From Asaia bogorensis (GTDB lineage Bacteria > Pseudomonadota > Alphaproteobacteria > Acetobacterales > Acetobacteraceae): 6,930 nucleotides of DNA. A model generated the notes under the pieces. That model saw nothing but the letters and a program-made list of their open reading frames with translations, was not told where the DNA came from and did not search any database. The DNA lies in contig CAMCEP010000148.1 of NCBI GenBank assembly GCA_945873675.1, positions 1 to 6,930 of the forward strand, in the 5' to 3' direction. The position numbers and the translations under genes were made by a program. Shown piece after piece: positions 1-5,162 of the stretch. Positions within the stretch are counted from its first letter, which is position 1. Each line of letters opens with the position of its first letter.

Positions 1-1266
1 ACCGGTCGGCCCAACCACCACGCGGTCCACAAGGGCGTGGATGATGCGCTGCTGCTCGGCTGGGAAAAGCTCCTCCCAAAGCGGGTCAAGCCGCGCCAGG
101 GCGTCGCGCGCATCTTCTTCCGAAAGGTCCGGTGCCTCCTGCCGCGCCACCAGCCAGCCGCCTGCTACGATTTCTGGCTGGCGCAATAACGCGCGCACCT
201 GGCCAATCACGGCGCCTTCGATTTGCGCGGCGGAAATGCGGCGCAGAATGTCATCGCCGCCGGTGGGTTCCTCCTTCAACACGCGCTGCGCGACGTAGTA
301 GCGATACATCCGCCCCTTCTTGCGGGAATGCGTCGGCGACAGTGCCCTTCCATCCAGGCCGAATATCAGTCCTTTCAGCAGCGCTGTCTGGTGGCGGCGA
401 TTCTGCGCCGCGCCCGCTCGCGGGCTGGTTGTCAGCAGCGCATGCACCTTATTCCACAGCGCACGTGGCACGATCGCCTGATGCTCGCCGGGGTAGATGC
501 GCCCTTTATGCTCGACCTCTCCCACATAGGTGCGCAGATGCAGGATCTTGTAGACATCACCCTTGTTCAGCAGGCGCCCGGATTTGCTGGTGATGCGCTT
601 CGCTTGCAGGCGTTGCACGGTCTCAGTGCCAGAGGCTGTCTCGGTGAAGAATTCAAACACCTGCCGCACGCTTTTCGCCTCGGCTTCATTCACCACCAGC
701 TTGCGATTGGCCACGTCGTAGCCGAGCGGCACCTTGCCCCCCATCCACATGCCCCGCGCCTTGGAAGCCGCCACCTTGTCCCGGATGCGCTCGCCAATCA
801 CCTCGCGTTCGAATTGCGCAAAGGAGAGCAGGATGTTGAGCGTAAGGCGGCCCATCGACGTTGTGGTATTGAAGGACTGCGTGACGGAAACGAAGGTCAC
901 GCCGTGCGCGTCCATCACCTCGACCAGCTTGGCAAAATCCATCAAGGATCGTGACAGACGGTCAATCTTGTAGACGACGATGACATCAACCTGATCGGCT
1001 TCGATATCGCGCAGCAGGCGTTGCAGCGCAGGGCGTTCCAAGGAGCCTCCGGAAAAGCCGCCATCATCATAGCGATGCGGCACCAGCACCCAGCCCTCCG
1101 CGCGCTGACTGGCGATATAGGCCTCGCAAGATTCGCGCTGGGCGTCGAGGGTGTTGAATTCCTTCTCCAGGCCCTCGTCCGTGGATTTGCGCGTATAGAC
1201 GGCGCAGCGGCGTTTTTGCACCGAGGCAGGCATGACGGGTTCGGTGCTTGTCTTACGGCGGGTCAT
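1..1266 (-). CDS. Large serine recombinase, 3' end cut by window edge
   Basis: Site-specific DNA recombinase of the large serine family (resolvase N-terminal domain, Recombinase domain, C-terminal DNA-binding part). It cuts and rejoins att-like sites through a 5'-phosphoserine intermediate. The 422 visible codons have no stop. The catalytic Ser is Ser28 in YTRKSTDE. Other resolvase hallmarks are DDGGFSGGSLERP (67-79), VYKIDRLSRS (98-107) and the helix region LLSFAQFEREVIGERI (146-161). The Recombinase domain begins near KVPLGYD (178-184). The segment where many relatives carry a zinc ribbon reads GLIFGLDGRALSPTHSRKK (299-317), without Cys, a form I recall from alphaproteobacterial members. 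The start is ATG 1266 with a GGGGG-type ribosome site about 8 bases upstream. It overlaps the stop of the upstream DUF2924-like gene by ATGA, implying coupled translation. Relatives usually exceed 500 residues, so roughly 100 or more are missing. The family call is firm; which element it mobilises is unknown. Confidence 0.93.
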   Translation of the reverse strand, partial: MTRRKTSTEPVMPASVQKRRCAVYTRKSTDEGLEKEFNTLDAQRESCEAYIASQRAEGWVLVPHRYDDGGFSGGSLERPALQRLLRDIEADQVDVIVVYKIDRLSRSLMDFAKLVEVMDAHGVTFVSVTQSFNTTTSMGRLTLNILLSFAQFEREVIGERIRDKVAASKARGMWMGGKVPLGYDVANRKLVVNEAEAKSVRQVFEFFTETASGTETVQRLQAKRITSKSGRLLNKGDVYKILHLRTYVGEVEHKGRIYPGEHQAIVPRALWNKVHALLTTSPRAGAAQNRRHQTALLKGLIFGLDGRALSPTHSRKKGRMYRYYVAQRVLKEEPTGGDDILRRISAAQIEGAVIGQVRALLRQPEIVAGGWLVARQEAPDLSEEDARDALARLDPLWEELFPAEQQRIIHALVDRVVVGPTG

Positions 1267-1814
1267 GCGTATGCCCCCGATTTCAGGCCAAAGAACACCC
1301 AGCCATTCCAGCGTGTGCCGGTAATGTGCCGCGCGATGGCCGAGAGAGATTGATAGGGCCGGCCCTCATATTCGAAATCATCGGCGCGCACCGTGACCAC
1401 ATGCTGCACGCCTTCATATTCGCGAATGATCAGGATGTGGCAGCGGCCCTGAATGCTCGCATCGCCGATCTGGCACGTGACCTTTGCGGAGATCCGAACC
1501 GAGACCTTTCCAGCCCACAGCAATTGCGTTTCGGCACTCATGGCAGCGTCGCGGTCGAAATCGCTGGCGACAATGCCGGTCGCTGGTTTGATCACGCGCA
1601 GCGCCTTGGCGGTGATGGCCTGGAATTGATCAAACACCGCCAGGGCCTCGCCAATGGTGCGGCGCTTGGATGGGCGCGGCAGTGGCTCGGCTGGCCATCC
1701 GTGGAAAGTCGATGCAAACCAAATGCAACCGCCAAGCCCAAAGAACCGTCCGACGCTCCGGATGATTTGGAGGGGGCGCCGACCAAAGTTGAAACGGCGC
1801 AAGACGCGGATCAT
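1263..1814 (-). CDS. DUF2924-like small protein, coupled to the recombinase
   Basis: Protein of unknown function, 183 residues from ATG 1814. The last third (about 120-180) matches my memory of the DUF2924 C-terminus: REYEGVQHVVTV, DDFEYEGRPYQSLSAIAR, then HITGTRWNGWVFFGLK. DUF2924 genes commonly sit just upstream of serine recombinases in Alphaproteobacteria, and here the stop overlaps the recombinase start (ATGA). The N-terminal part is not the usual DUF2924 one: it is strongly basic (MIRVLRRFNFGRR), followed by a hydrophobic stretch (VGRFFGLGGCIWFASTF, about 21-37) and then an unfamiliar middle. Third codon positions are GC-rich on this strand across most of the frame, supporting real coding. 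The start is uncertain. ATG 1814 has no clear ribosome site, a TTG at 1844 is possible, and an internal ATG at the MSAETQ position would remove the basic/hydrophobic region. The hydrophobic stretch could be a membrane anchor or simply a wrongly extended N-terminus. Confidence 0.72.
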   Translation of the reverse strand: MIRVLRRFNFGRRPLQIIRSVGRFFGLGGCIWFASTFHGWPAEPLPRPSKRRTIGEALAVFDQFQAITAKALRVIKPATGIVASDFDRDAAMSAETQLLWAGKVSVRISAKVTCQIGDASIQGRCHILIIREYEGVQHVVTVRADDFEYEGRPYQSLSAIARHITGTRWNGWVFFGLKSGAYA

Positions 1815-1835
1815 CAGGAACAATCTTCGAATACC

Positions 1836-2504
1836 ATGCCGCAAGCTGCTTTACCAAAGATAGGCGTATCATCTTTTGCAGATACTGCGCCGGGCGATGA
1901 AAGCAGCGTACACGCGGCATCTTCCGCCGAAGCGAAGCACGCAAAAAAGACTGCCGAGGATGAGGGGCTGCGCGCGATTGGCATTGACCCAAATGAGGGG
2001 CGCGTGGCGCCTGACACGGCGCCACAGGGCGGGGAAGACAACGCGCCGCAGGCTGAGGAGCAGCCTTCCGCCGAGCCCGCGCCAACCGCGCCCGAGGCGC
2101 CGAACATGGGCAGCGTGAACCTGCGCGAAGCCGCCGAGCGCCTGCTCGCAGCCTGGGAAGAAACGCCGCCGCCCAATGCCTCGCAGGACCCGATCACGCG
2201 TGCGATGGACATGCTGCGCAACGCGCTCTCACGCCGCAGCGCACGCGCCACGGGCGCTCCACGCAAGCCGCGCGAGGGCACCAAGCAGGAAGTGGTGCTG
2301 GCGATGCTCCGCCGCCCTGAGGGCGCGACGGTGGCGCAAATCGCCGAGGCCACCGGATGGGCGCAGCATACGGTACGCGGGTTTTTTGCTGGGCTGAAGA
2401 AGCGCCAGGGCATTACGGTGGAGATTGCCGAGCGTATCCGCCAAGTCGGCCCGAACAAGCAGGGCGCGAAGGGATCCTACACTGTCTACCGCGTCGCTGA
2501 ATGA
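1836..2504 (+). CDS. DUF3489 domain protein with acidic linker
   Basis: Protein of unknown function; the C-terminal ~80 residues look like the DUF3489 domain, a probable winged-helix or helix-turn-helix fold. Visible landmarks are REGTKQEVVLAMLRRPEGAT, VAQIAEATGWAQHTVRGFF, AGLKKRQGI, and a closing SYTVYRVAE. The first part (about 1-90) is Ala/Pro/Glu-rich low-complexity sequence and likely disordered. A helical segment follows (NLREAAERLLAAWEE). The frame stays open far upstream, antisense to the DUF2924-like gene, so the start is uncertain. ATG 1836 is chosen because it falls just outside that gene. ATG 2106, with GAGG eight bases upstream, would give a 132-residue protein lacking the linker. 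It is transcribed divergently from the recombinase pair, a neighbourhood in which DUF3489 proteins often occur. A DNA-binding or recombination-accessory role is inference. Confidence 0.8.
   Translation: MPQAALPKIGVSSFADTAPGDESSVHAASSAEAKHAKKTAEDEGLRAIGIDPNEGRVAPDTAPQGGEDNAPQAEEQPSAEPAPTAPEAPNMGSVNLREAAERLLAAWEETPPPNASQDPITRAMDMLRNALSRRSARATGAPRKPREGTKQEVVLAMLRRPEGATVAQIAEATGWAQHTVRGFFAGLKKRQGITVEIAERIRQVGPNKQGAKGSYTVYRVAE
1856..1876. repeat. Small inverted repeat near the divergent gene starts
   Basis: AAAGAT and ATCTTT form 6-bp arms around a 9-base spacer, and a second nested pair, GATA and TATC, sits around GGCG (1859-1870). The surrounding stretch (about 1820-1880) is richer in A/T than its neighbours and lies where the DUF2924-like and DUF3489 genes diverge. 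It could be an operator or part of a promoter region if the plus-strand gene really starts at 2106. It may also be chance within coding sequence. No convincing -35/-10 pair was identified. Confidence 0.25.
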
Positions 2505-2538
2505 AGCTGCGCAGCCACAGTTTGGATTGTCAACGCAT

Positions 2539-2568
2539 AGCCCAGGGATCATCGCGATCCCTGGCGCT
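2539..2568 (+). terminator. Stem-loop after the DUF3489 gene, possible terminator
   Basis: A perfect 9-bp stem, CCAGGGATC (2542-2550) with GATCCCTGG (2556-2564), closes over the 5-base loop ATCGC. It can be lengthened by AGC/GCT outside a single bulged C. It begins 35 bases past the DUF3489 stop and is followed by CTTTATTG, a weak T-rich tail rather than a true U-run. This fits an intrinsic terminator for the DUF3489 transcript. It could instead be a structured leader for the small gene starting 64 bases downstream, or a bidirectional structure. Confidence 0.5.
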
Positions 2569-2631
2569 TTATTGCCTTGGCTCGCGCGAAACACAGCGCG
2601 AAGCGTCCGTCACGCAAGACGGAGAGTGAAG

Positions 2632-2910
2632 ATGCAGGCAGAAACTGAAACCCGCTGGATGGTCTTGGGCGCCGATGGGCGGCATGTCTCCCTGGGCCGC
2701 GCCGAGCCAAGCACGACAGAGATAGCGACCGCCAGCGACGCCCTTGCCGCGCAGGGGCTTTCGGGATGGCTGGCACGCATGCAGGGCGATTACTACAGCC
2801 GGGGGAAAGTAATGCTCGAACCCCTCCAACGCATCGGCGCTGATCACGAAGCGGATTGGCAAGCCGCCCTCGCCGCATTCCACGCAGCGCGCCGCCGCGC
2901 CACTCACTGA
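2632..2910 (+). CDS. Small hypothetical protein (92 aa)
   Basis: Function unknown. The protein is 92 residues, starting with MQAETETRWMVLGADGRHVS and ending HAARRRATH. ATG 2632 is chosen because GGAGAG lies five bases upstream. The frame is also open further upstream, but without a good start. The layout (a short strand-like start WMVLGADGRHVSLG, a helix around EIATASDALAAQG, then GWLARMQGDYYSRGKV, then a C-terminal Ala/Arg helix) resembles small hypothetical proteins I recall beside DUF3489 and recombinase genes in Alphaproteobacteria. No signal peptide, membrane segment or catalytic motif is visible. It lies downstream of the DUF3489 hairpin and upstream of the truncated helix-turn-helix gene, so it probably belongs to the same mobile region. 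Confidence 0.75.
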   Translation: MQAETETRWMVLGADGRHVSLGRAEPSTTEIATASDALAAQGLSGWLARMQGDYYSRGKVMLEPLQRIGADHEADWQAALAAFHAARRRATH

Positions 2911-2933
2911 CGCCCCTGATTCCACACCAACGC

Positions 2934-2951
2934 GCGGCGGGAGGTCGCCGC
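2934..2951 (+). promoter_or_regulatory. Hairpin presenting the Shine-Dalgarno in its loop
   Basis: GCGGCG (2934-2939) and CGCCGC (2946-2951) form a perfect 6-bp all-GC stem whose 6-base loop is exactly GGAGGT, the ribosome site for the ATG at 2953 (eight bases from GGAGG to the start). The stem ends one base before the start codon, so it could limit access to the start or present the site. In a GC-rich genome a 6-bp GC stem can arise by chance, so a regulatory role is inference. Confidence 0.4.
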
Positions 2952-2952
2952 C

Positions 2953-3090
2953 ATGGCTGAACTGACATCCTCCACGCGCGAAGCCGCACGACGCCTTGGC
3001 GTCAGCGACACCGCAAAGCACAAGGCAGAACGGACGGGGCGCATTGCGCGCGAACCGGATGACATAACAATTGCCCTTGCCGTTCATTGA
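2953..3090 (+). pseudogene. Helix-turn-helix protein, truncated by an IS remnant
   Basis: Short frame of 45 residues starting at ATG 2953 with a strong ribosome site (GGAGG). Residues 8-33 (TREAARRLGVSDTAKHKAER and the following GRIARE) look like a helix-turn-helix of the type seen in small DNA-binding proteins with a REAARRLGVSxTAVxKA pattern. After REPDD the reading continues as ITIALAVH, which is the antisense of the IS3 transposase segment encoding GKGNCY. The natural C-terminal part has therefore been lost at about 3060-3066 and replaced by IS sequence. It may still make a short peptide, but it is best treated as a 3'-truncated gene. The DNA-binding role is inferred from the motif only. 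Confidence 0.6.
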
Positions 3091-3307
3091 CGACTGCAAG
3101 CCGTGGTCGCTCAGAATTTTCTAGTGGTCGTGCCAACAGTATTGGCTGCCACGGTCGCTATGGAAAATGCAGCACCGCGGCGGAGACCGGAGCGCGATGG
3201 CCATTTTCAGCGCGCGGAGCGCCAGGTCGCGTTTCAGGCGATCGCTGGCGGCCCAACCGATCAATCGGAAAGGCCACGCGCTGTTCTTCGACGAACCTAA
3301 ACCTCAT
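3063..3307 (-). pseudogene. IS3-family orfB (DDE transposase), internally deleted and truncated
   Basis: The remnant starts at ATG 3307 as MRFRFVEEQRVAFPIDRL, the usual orfB N-terminus of this IS3 type. At about 3262 it jumps to a segment in another frame reading WAASDRLKRDLALRALKMA, followed by FHSDRGSQYC, which belong far downstream in an intact transposase. Roughly half the gene, including the first catalytic Asp, is missing. The deletion joins two places that would both carry a GATCGGTTGGG-like sequence. The second Asp survives in HSDRGSQY. A TAG at 3123-3121 interrupts the frame, and homology ends at GKGNCY, before the catalytic Glu. It cannot produce active transposase. Confidence 0.88.
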
Positions 3308-3585
3308 GGCGTTTGGCTCGCGAAGAACTGGGTGGCTTTTTTAGGATGTCACTCTCCTCCTTCAGGATACGGACCTCACGACGAAGTCGTTCATTCTCCC
3401 GCGCAAGCTCGTGGTCCTCGGCAGAGACCATATCCGTACCACGGTGCGCGCTCACCCATTTGTTCAAGGTCGAAAAGCCGCCCCCCAGATCATCCGTAAC
3501 CTGGCGCCGCGAAAGCCCGCTGGTCAGCGCTGTCCGTACCGCTTCGTTCCGAATTTCATCCGTCCTGCCTGTGCCCTTGGTTCAT
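3297..3585 (-). pseudogene. IS3-family orfA (helix-turn-helix part), frameshifted
   Basis: OrfA of IS3 elements supplies the DNA-binding and leucine-zipper part of the transposase. From codon ACC at 3581 the frame reads TKGTGRTDEIRNEAVRTALT and continues through SGLSRRQVTDDL (helix-turn-helix) and STLNKWV to the zipper-like ARENERLRREVRILKEESD. The presumed start ATG (3585) is one base out of frame because of an extra A (ATGAACC where ATGACC would read M-T-K). Near the end the frame has A_AAA_AAG (T-run 3337-3342 on the plus strand) and then runs on as PPSSSRAKRHEV to a stop at 3297. A -1 shift there restores the family ending ATQFFASQTP and a TGA overlapping the orfB start. That site is either a true slip sequence or a lost A. 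Confidence 0.85.
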
Positions 3586-3617
3586 CTCCTTTGCTGCACA
3601 ATATGTGATCAAAGGAG
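3586..3617. repeat. Inverted repeat in the IS remnant leader
   Basis: CTCCTTTG (3586-3593) and CAAAGGAG (3610-3617) are perfect 8-bp inverted arms 16 bases apart, directly upstream of the orfA start on the minus strand. The minus-strand arm CAAAGGAG is also the orfA ribosome site, so in RNA it would be paired. Structures that hide the transposase ribosome site are known for some insertion sequences to limit read-through expression. That role here is inference. Confidence 0.45.
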
Positions 3618-3674
3618 CAGCACAAAACCGTGACAGGTCCGCCTCCGATTCAGCCGAGCATGATCGCGTGGAAA

Positions 3675-4232
3675 CTATGCCATCAAGCACCGCGCCACGG
3701 CTGGCATGAAGTGTGCGACCGGGGGTGTCTCCAGCCCCTTGACCTTGGCTCTTTCATCGTAACGGCGGAGTTGCACCGCTTCCTTGTATTGCGGCAACGC
3801 TTCAAACTCCTGCACTTCTTCAGACGACATCGGCCCACCCTGAAGCGTCAGGCTTTTCACGCTATCTGGGGATAGCTTTGCAAAATAATCCGCCTCCACG
3901 GCGCAGAGATAGCGCTTGGCTGCAACATGCAAGCGCACAGGCTCTGTCACCTCAGCGCCGAAATGCGCCTTGAGCCATTCGTGGCCAAGCTCCTCGTGCC
4001 GATCATCAATGCCCTTATCAGCAGGATTATCACCAAGGTCATGTACCATATGGCCGATATCATGCAGCAGGGCCGCGACGATCATGGCATCGCCCTTACC
4101 TTCCTGCTCGGCAAGCCAGGCGCCTTGCAGGGCGTGCTGCTGTTGATTGATCAGGGACAGCCCATAACGGCCACTGGCTTTTTGCTCAAGCAAGCCTTGG
4201 ATTTCGTTCAGGAGTTCGTTCTTCATGCTCAT
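3675..4232 (-). CDS. PhnZ-like HD-domain di-iron phosphonate oxygenase
   Basis: Member of the HD-domain family associated with phosphonate breakdown. Its type enzyme PhnZ uses a mixed-valent di-iron centre and O2 to cleave the C-P bond of an alpha-hydroxyphosphonate, releasing phosphate in the cytoplasm. The protein has 185 residues, the usual size. Ligands are in PhnZ-like spacing: His33, His57-Asp58 (LLHDIGH), His79 (DDRHEELG), His102 (RLHVAAKRYL) and Asp159 (RRYDERAKV). Lys106 and Arg156/157 sit where PhnZ grips the phosphonate, and LQGGPMSSEE (130-139) is a family hallmark. The lid Tyr is kept (Tyr23), but the position of PhnZ Glu27 is Ser26. ATG 4232 shares its A with the PHP gene stop (TGATG), indicating translational coupling; ATG 4226 is an alternative. 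It is the last gene of the operon. No PhnY-type hydroxylase is in the window. The family call is strong; the substrate is open. Confidence 0.88.
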   Translation of the reverse strand: MSMKNELLNEIQGLLEQKASGRYGLSLINQQQHALQGAWLAEQEGKGDAMIVAALLHDIGHMVHDLGDNPADKGIDDRHEELGHEWLKAHFGAEVTEPVRLHVAAKRYLCAVEADYFAKLSPDSVKSLTLQGGPMSSEEVQEFEALPQYKEAVQLRRYDERAKVKGLETPPVAHFMPAVARCLMA

Positions 4233-5155
4233 CACTTTCCATCCTCGAAATAGACAGGGTTGGTCCAAGCCCGACGACCAGCAGCGTCCGCAATCACGAT
4301 ACGCGCAAAACCGCCCGCGCGGTGCTTGGCATAGTTCAAACGCACGCGCGTTTGACCATGCAGGACTGATTGCGCAGCGCGAGACCCGCGGCCCAGTACC
4401 ATAACGCTTGCCGCGGCGCTGCAGGTGACTTCGACTTCTTCCGCTCCCCAGGCAACATGGTGGATCAATGGGCCTTGTGTTGCGTAGTAATGACCGGCTT
4501 TCAGCGCTGTTTGCAGAGCTTCAGGTTCATTCTTTTCGGCTTTCACCATCACCCAGCCGCCGAAGGCATCCATACAAGCAAAATGCGCGTCATCAACCGC
4601 GATCAAGCCAATGCGGCGCCCCTGGGACAGAAGCTGATCGGCGAGATAAACACCATCGCCACGCTCAGTGCGAAGCTGGGAAGTGTGGTTGTAAACCTCT
4701 ACTGCATGGGCATCAGGCAGCGTAGCCGCGTCCTCGACCGTCAGGGCATACCATCCCGGATGTGGAATGGCGACAAAGGCGCCAGCGGCAACCGCACGGG
4801 CAGCTAACGCTGCACCAGTTTCACCCTCCCGCAGCGGTGCAAATTCGGTAGGTAAACCCACTGCCAAGATATGCCAGATTTCGCCCAATTGGGTTGCGGG
4901 CGCATGCAATTCTGCGCCAAGGATTGTGGTAAATTGTCCTGTTCGAAAGGGCCGCGTATCCACGATCGGGAAGCCATATTTGGCCATGAAATGATCGGTG
5001 AGCGCAAGGAAATCATATCCTGCCTCTCGATAAGTCGCGCACACGGCCTCGGGCGATCTCACCCCATCTGAGGCATTGGAATGGGTGTGGATATTGCCTT
5101 TCCAAAAGCGACCTGGCGCAGAAAAAGTGGGATCAATGGGGCTTTGGGTACTCAT
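4232..5155 (-). CDS. PHP-domain metal-dependent phosphoesterase
   Basis: A 307-residue PHP (polymerase and histidinol phosphatase) domain protein, probably a cytoplasmic phosphoesterase or related hydrolase with a multinuclear metal site. Visible motifs: GNIHTHSNASDG (His23, His25, Asp30), LALTDHF (Asp54, His55), GAELHA (Glu82, His84), EIWHILAVG (His95), AIPHPGW (His132), EVYNH (His157) and AVDDAHF (Asp189, His191). These are the full set expected for an active PHP site. The C-terminal 90 residues (about 215-307) look beta-rich and are less familiar. ATG 5155 is chosen because it lies 7 bases after the ABC gene stop and right before the conserved region; the longer open frame lies inside the ABC gene. 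The ribosome site is weak (GGAG 12 bases upstream), so coupling to the upstream gene is likely. Next to a PhnZ-like enzyme it may release a phosphonate from an ester or conjugate, which is inference. Confidence 0.87.
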   Translation of the reverse strand: MSTQSPIDPTFSAPGRFWKGNIHTHSNASDGVRSPEAVCATYREAGYDFLALTDHFMAKYGFPIVDTRPFRTGQFTTILGAELHAPATQLGEIWHILAVGLPTEFAPLREGETGAALAARAVAAGAFVAIPHPGWYALTVEDAATLPDAHAVEVYNHTSQLRTERGDGVYLADQLLSQGRRIGLIAVDDAHFACMDAFGGWVMVKAEKNEPEALQTALKAGHYYATQGPLIHHVAWGAEEVEVTCSAAASVMVLGRGSRAAQSVLHGQTRVRLNYAKHRAGGFARIVIADAAGRRAWTNPVYFEDGK

Positions 5156-5162
5156 CGGTCTT

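Larger units (their letters stand above)
3063..3656 (-). mobile_element. Decayed IS3-family insertion sequence
   Basis: Remnant of an IS3-family element read on the minus strand: orfA (about 3585-3297) then orfB (from 3307). The right-hand limit is a guess. A TGAATCGGAGGCGG stretch near 3656, just past the HD gene stop, could be its left terminal repeat, but the partner end is missing so this cannot be verified. The left limit is where homology to the transposase (GNCY) stops and the helix-turn-helix gene begins. Decay shows as an early frameshift in orfA, a large internal deletion in orfB, an in-frame TAG and loss of the 3' end. No matching terminal repeat or target duplication was found. 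Confidence 0.85.

Noticed and set aside
223..954. Long plus-strand open frame (243 codons) in the left part
   Set aside because: It is antisense to the serine recombinase, whose catalytic and domain motifs are unambiguous; no family features in the plus reading.
1814..2458. Minus-strand 214-codon frame rich in Ser/Ala
   Set aside because: Antisense shadow of the DUF3489 gene; composition follows from the GC-rich complementary codons.
2506..2515. Perfect 10-bp palindrome GCTGCGCAGC right after the DUF3489 stop
   Set aside because: Too short and GC-typical to support as a site; no second copy noted.
2569..3099. Minus-strand 176-codon frame starting MQSSMNGKGNCY
   Set aside because: Starts with the transposase tail and then runs antisense through the HTH and 92-residue genes; a chance read-through of the deletion junction.
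3927..4253. Plus-strand frame over the HD gene with HAHHFPSSK ending
   Set aside because: Antisense to the HD gene; all metal-ligand motifs are on the minus strand.
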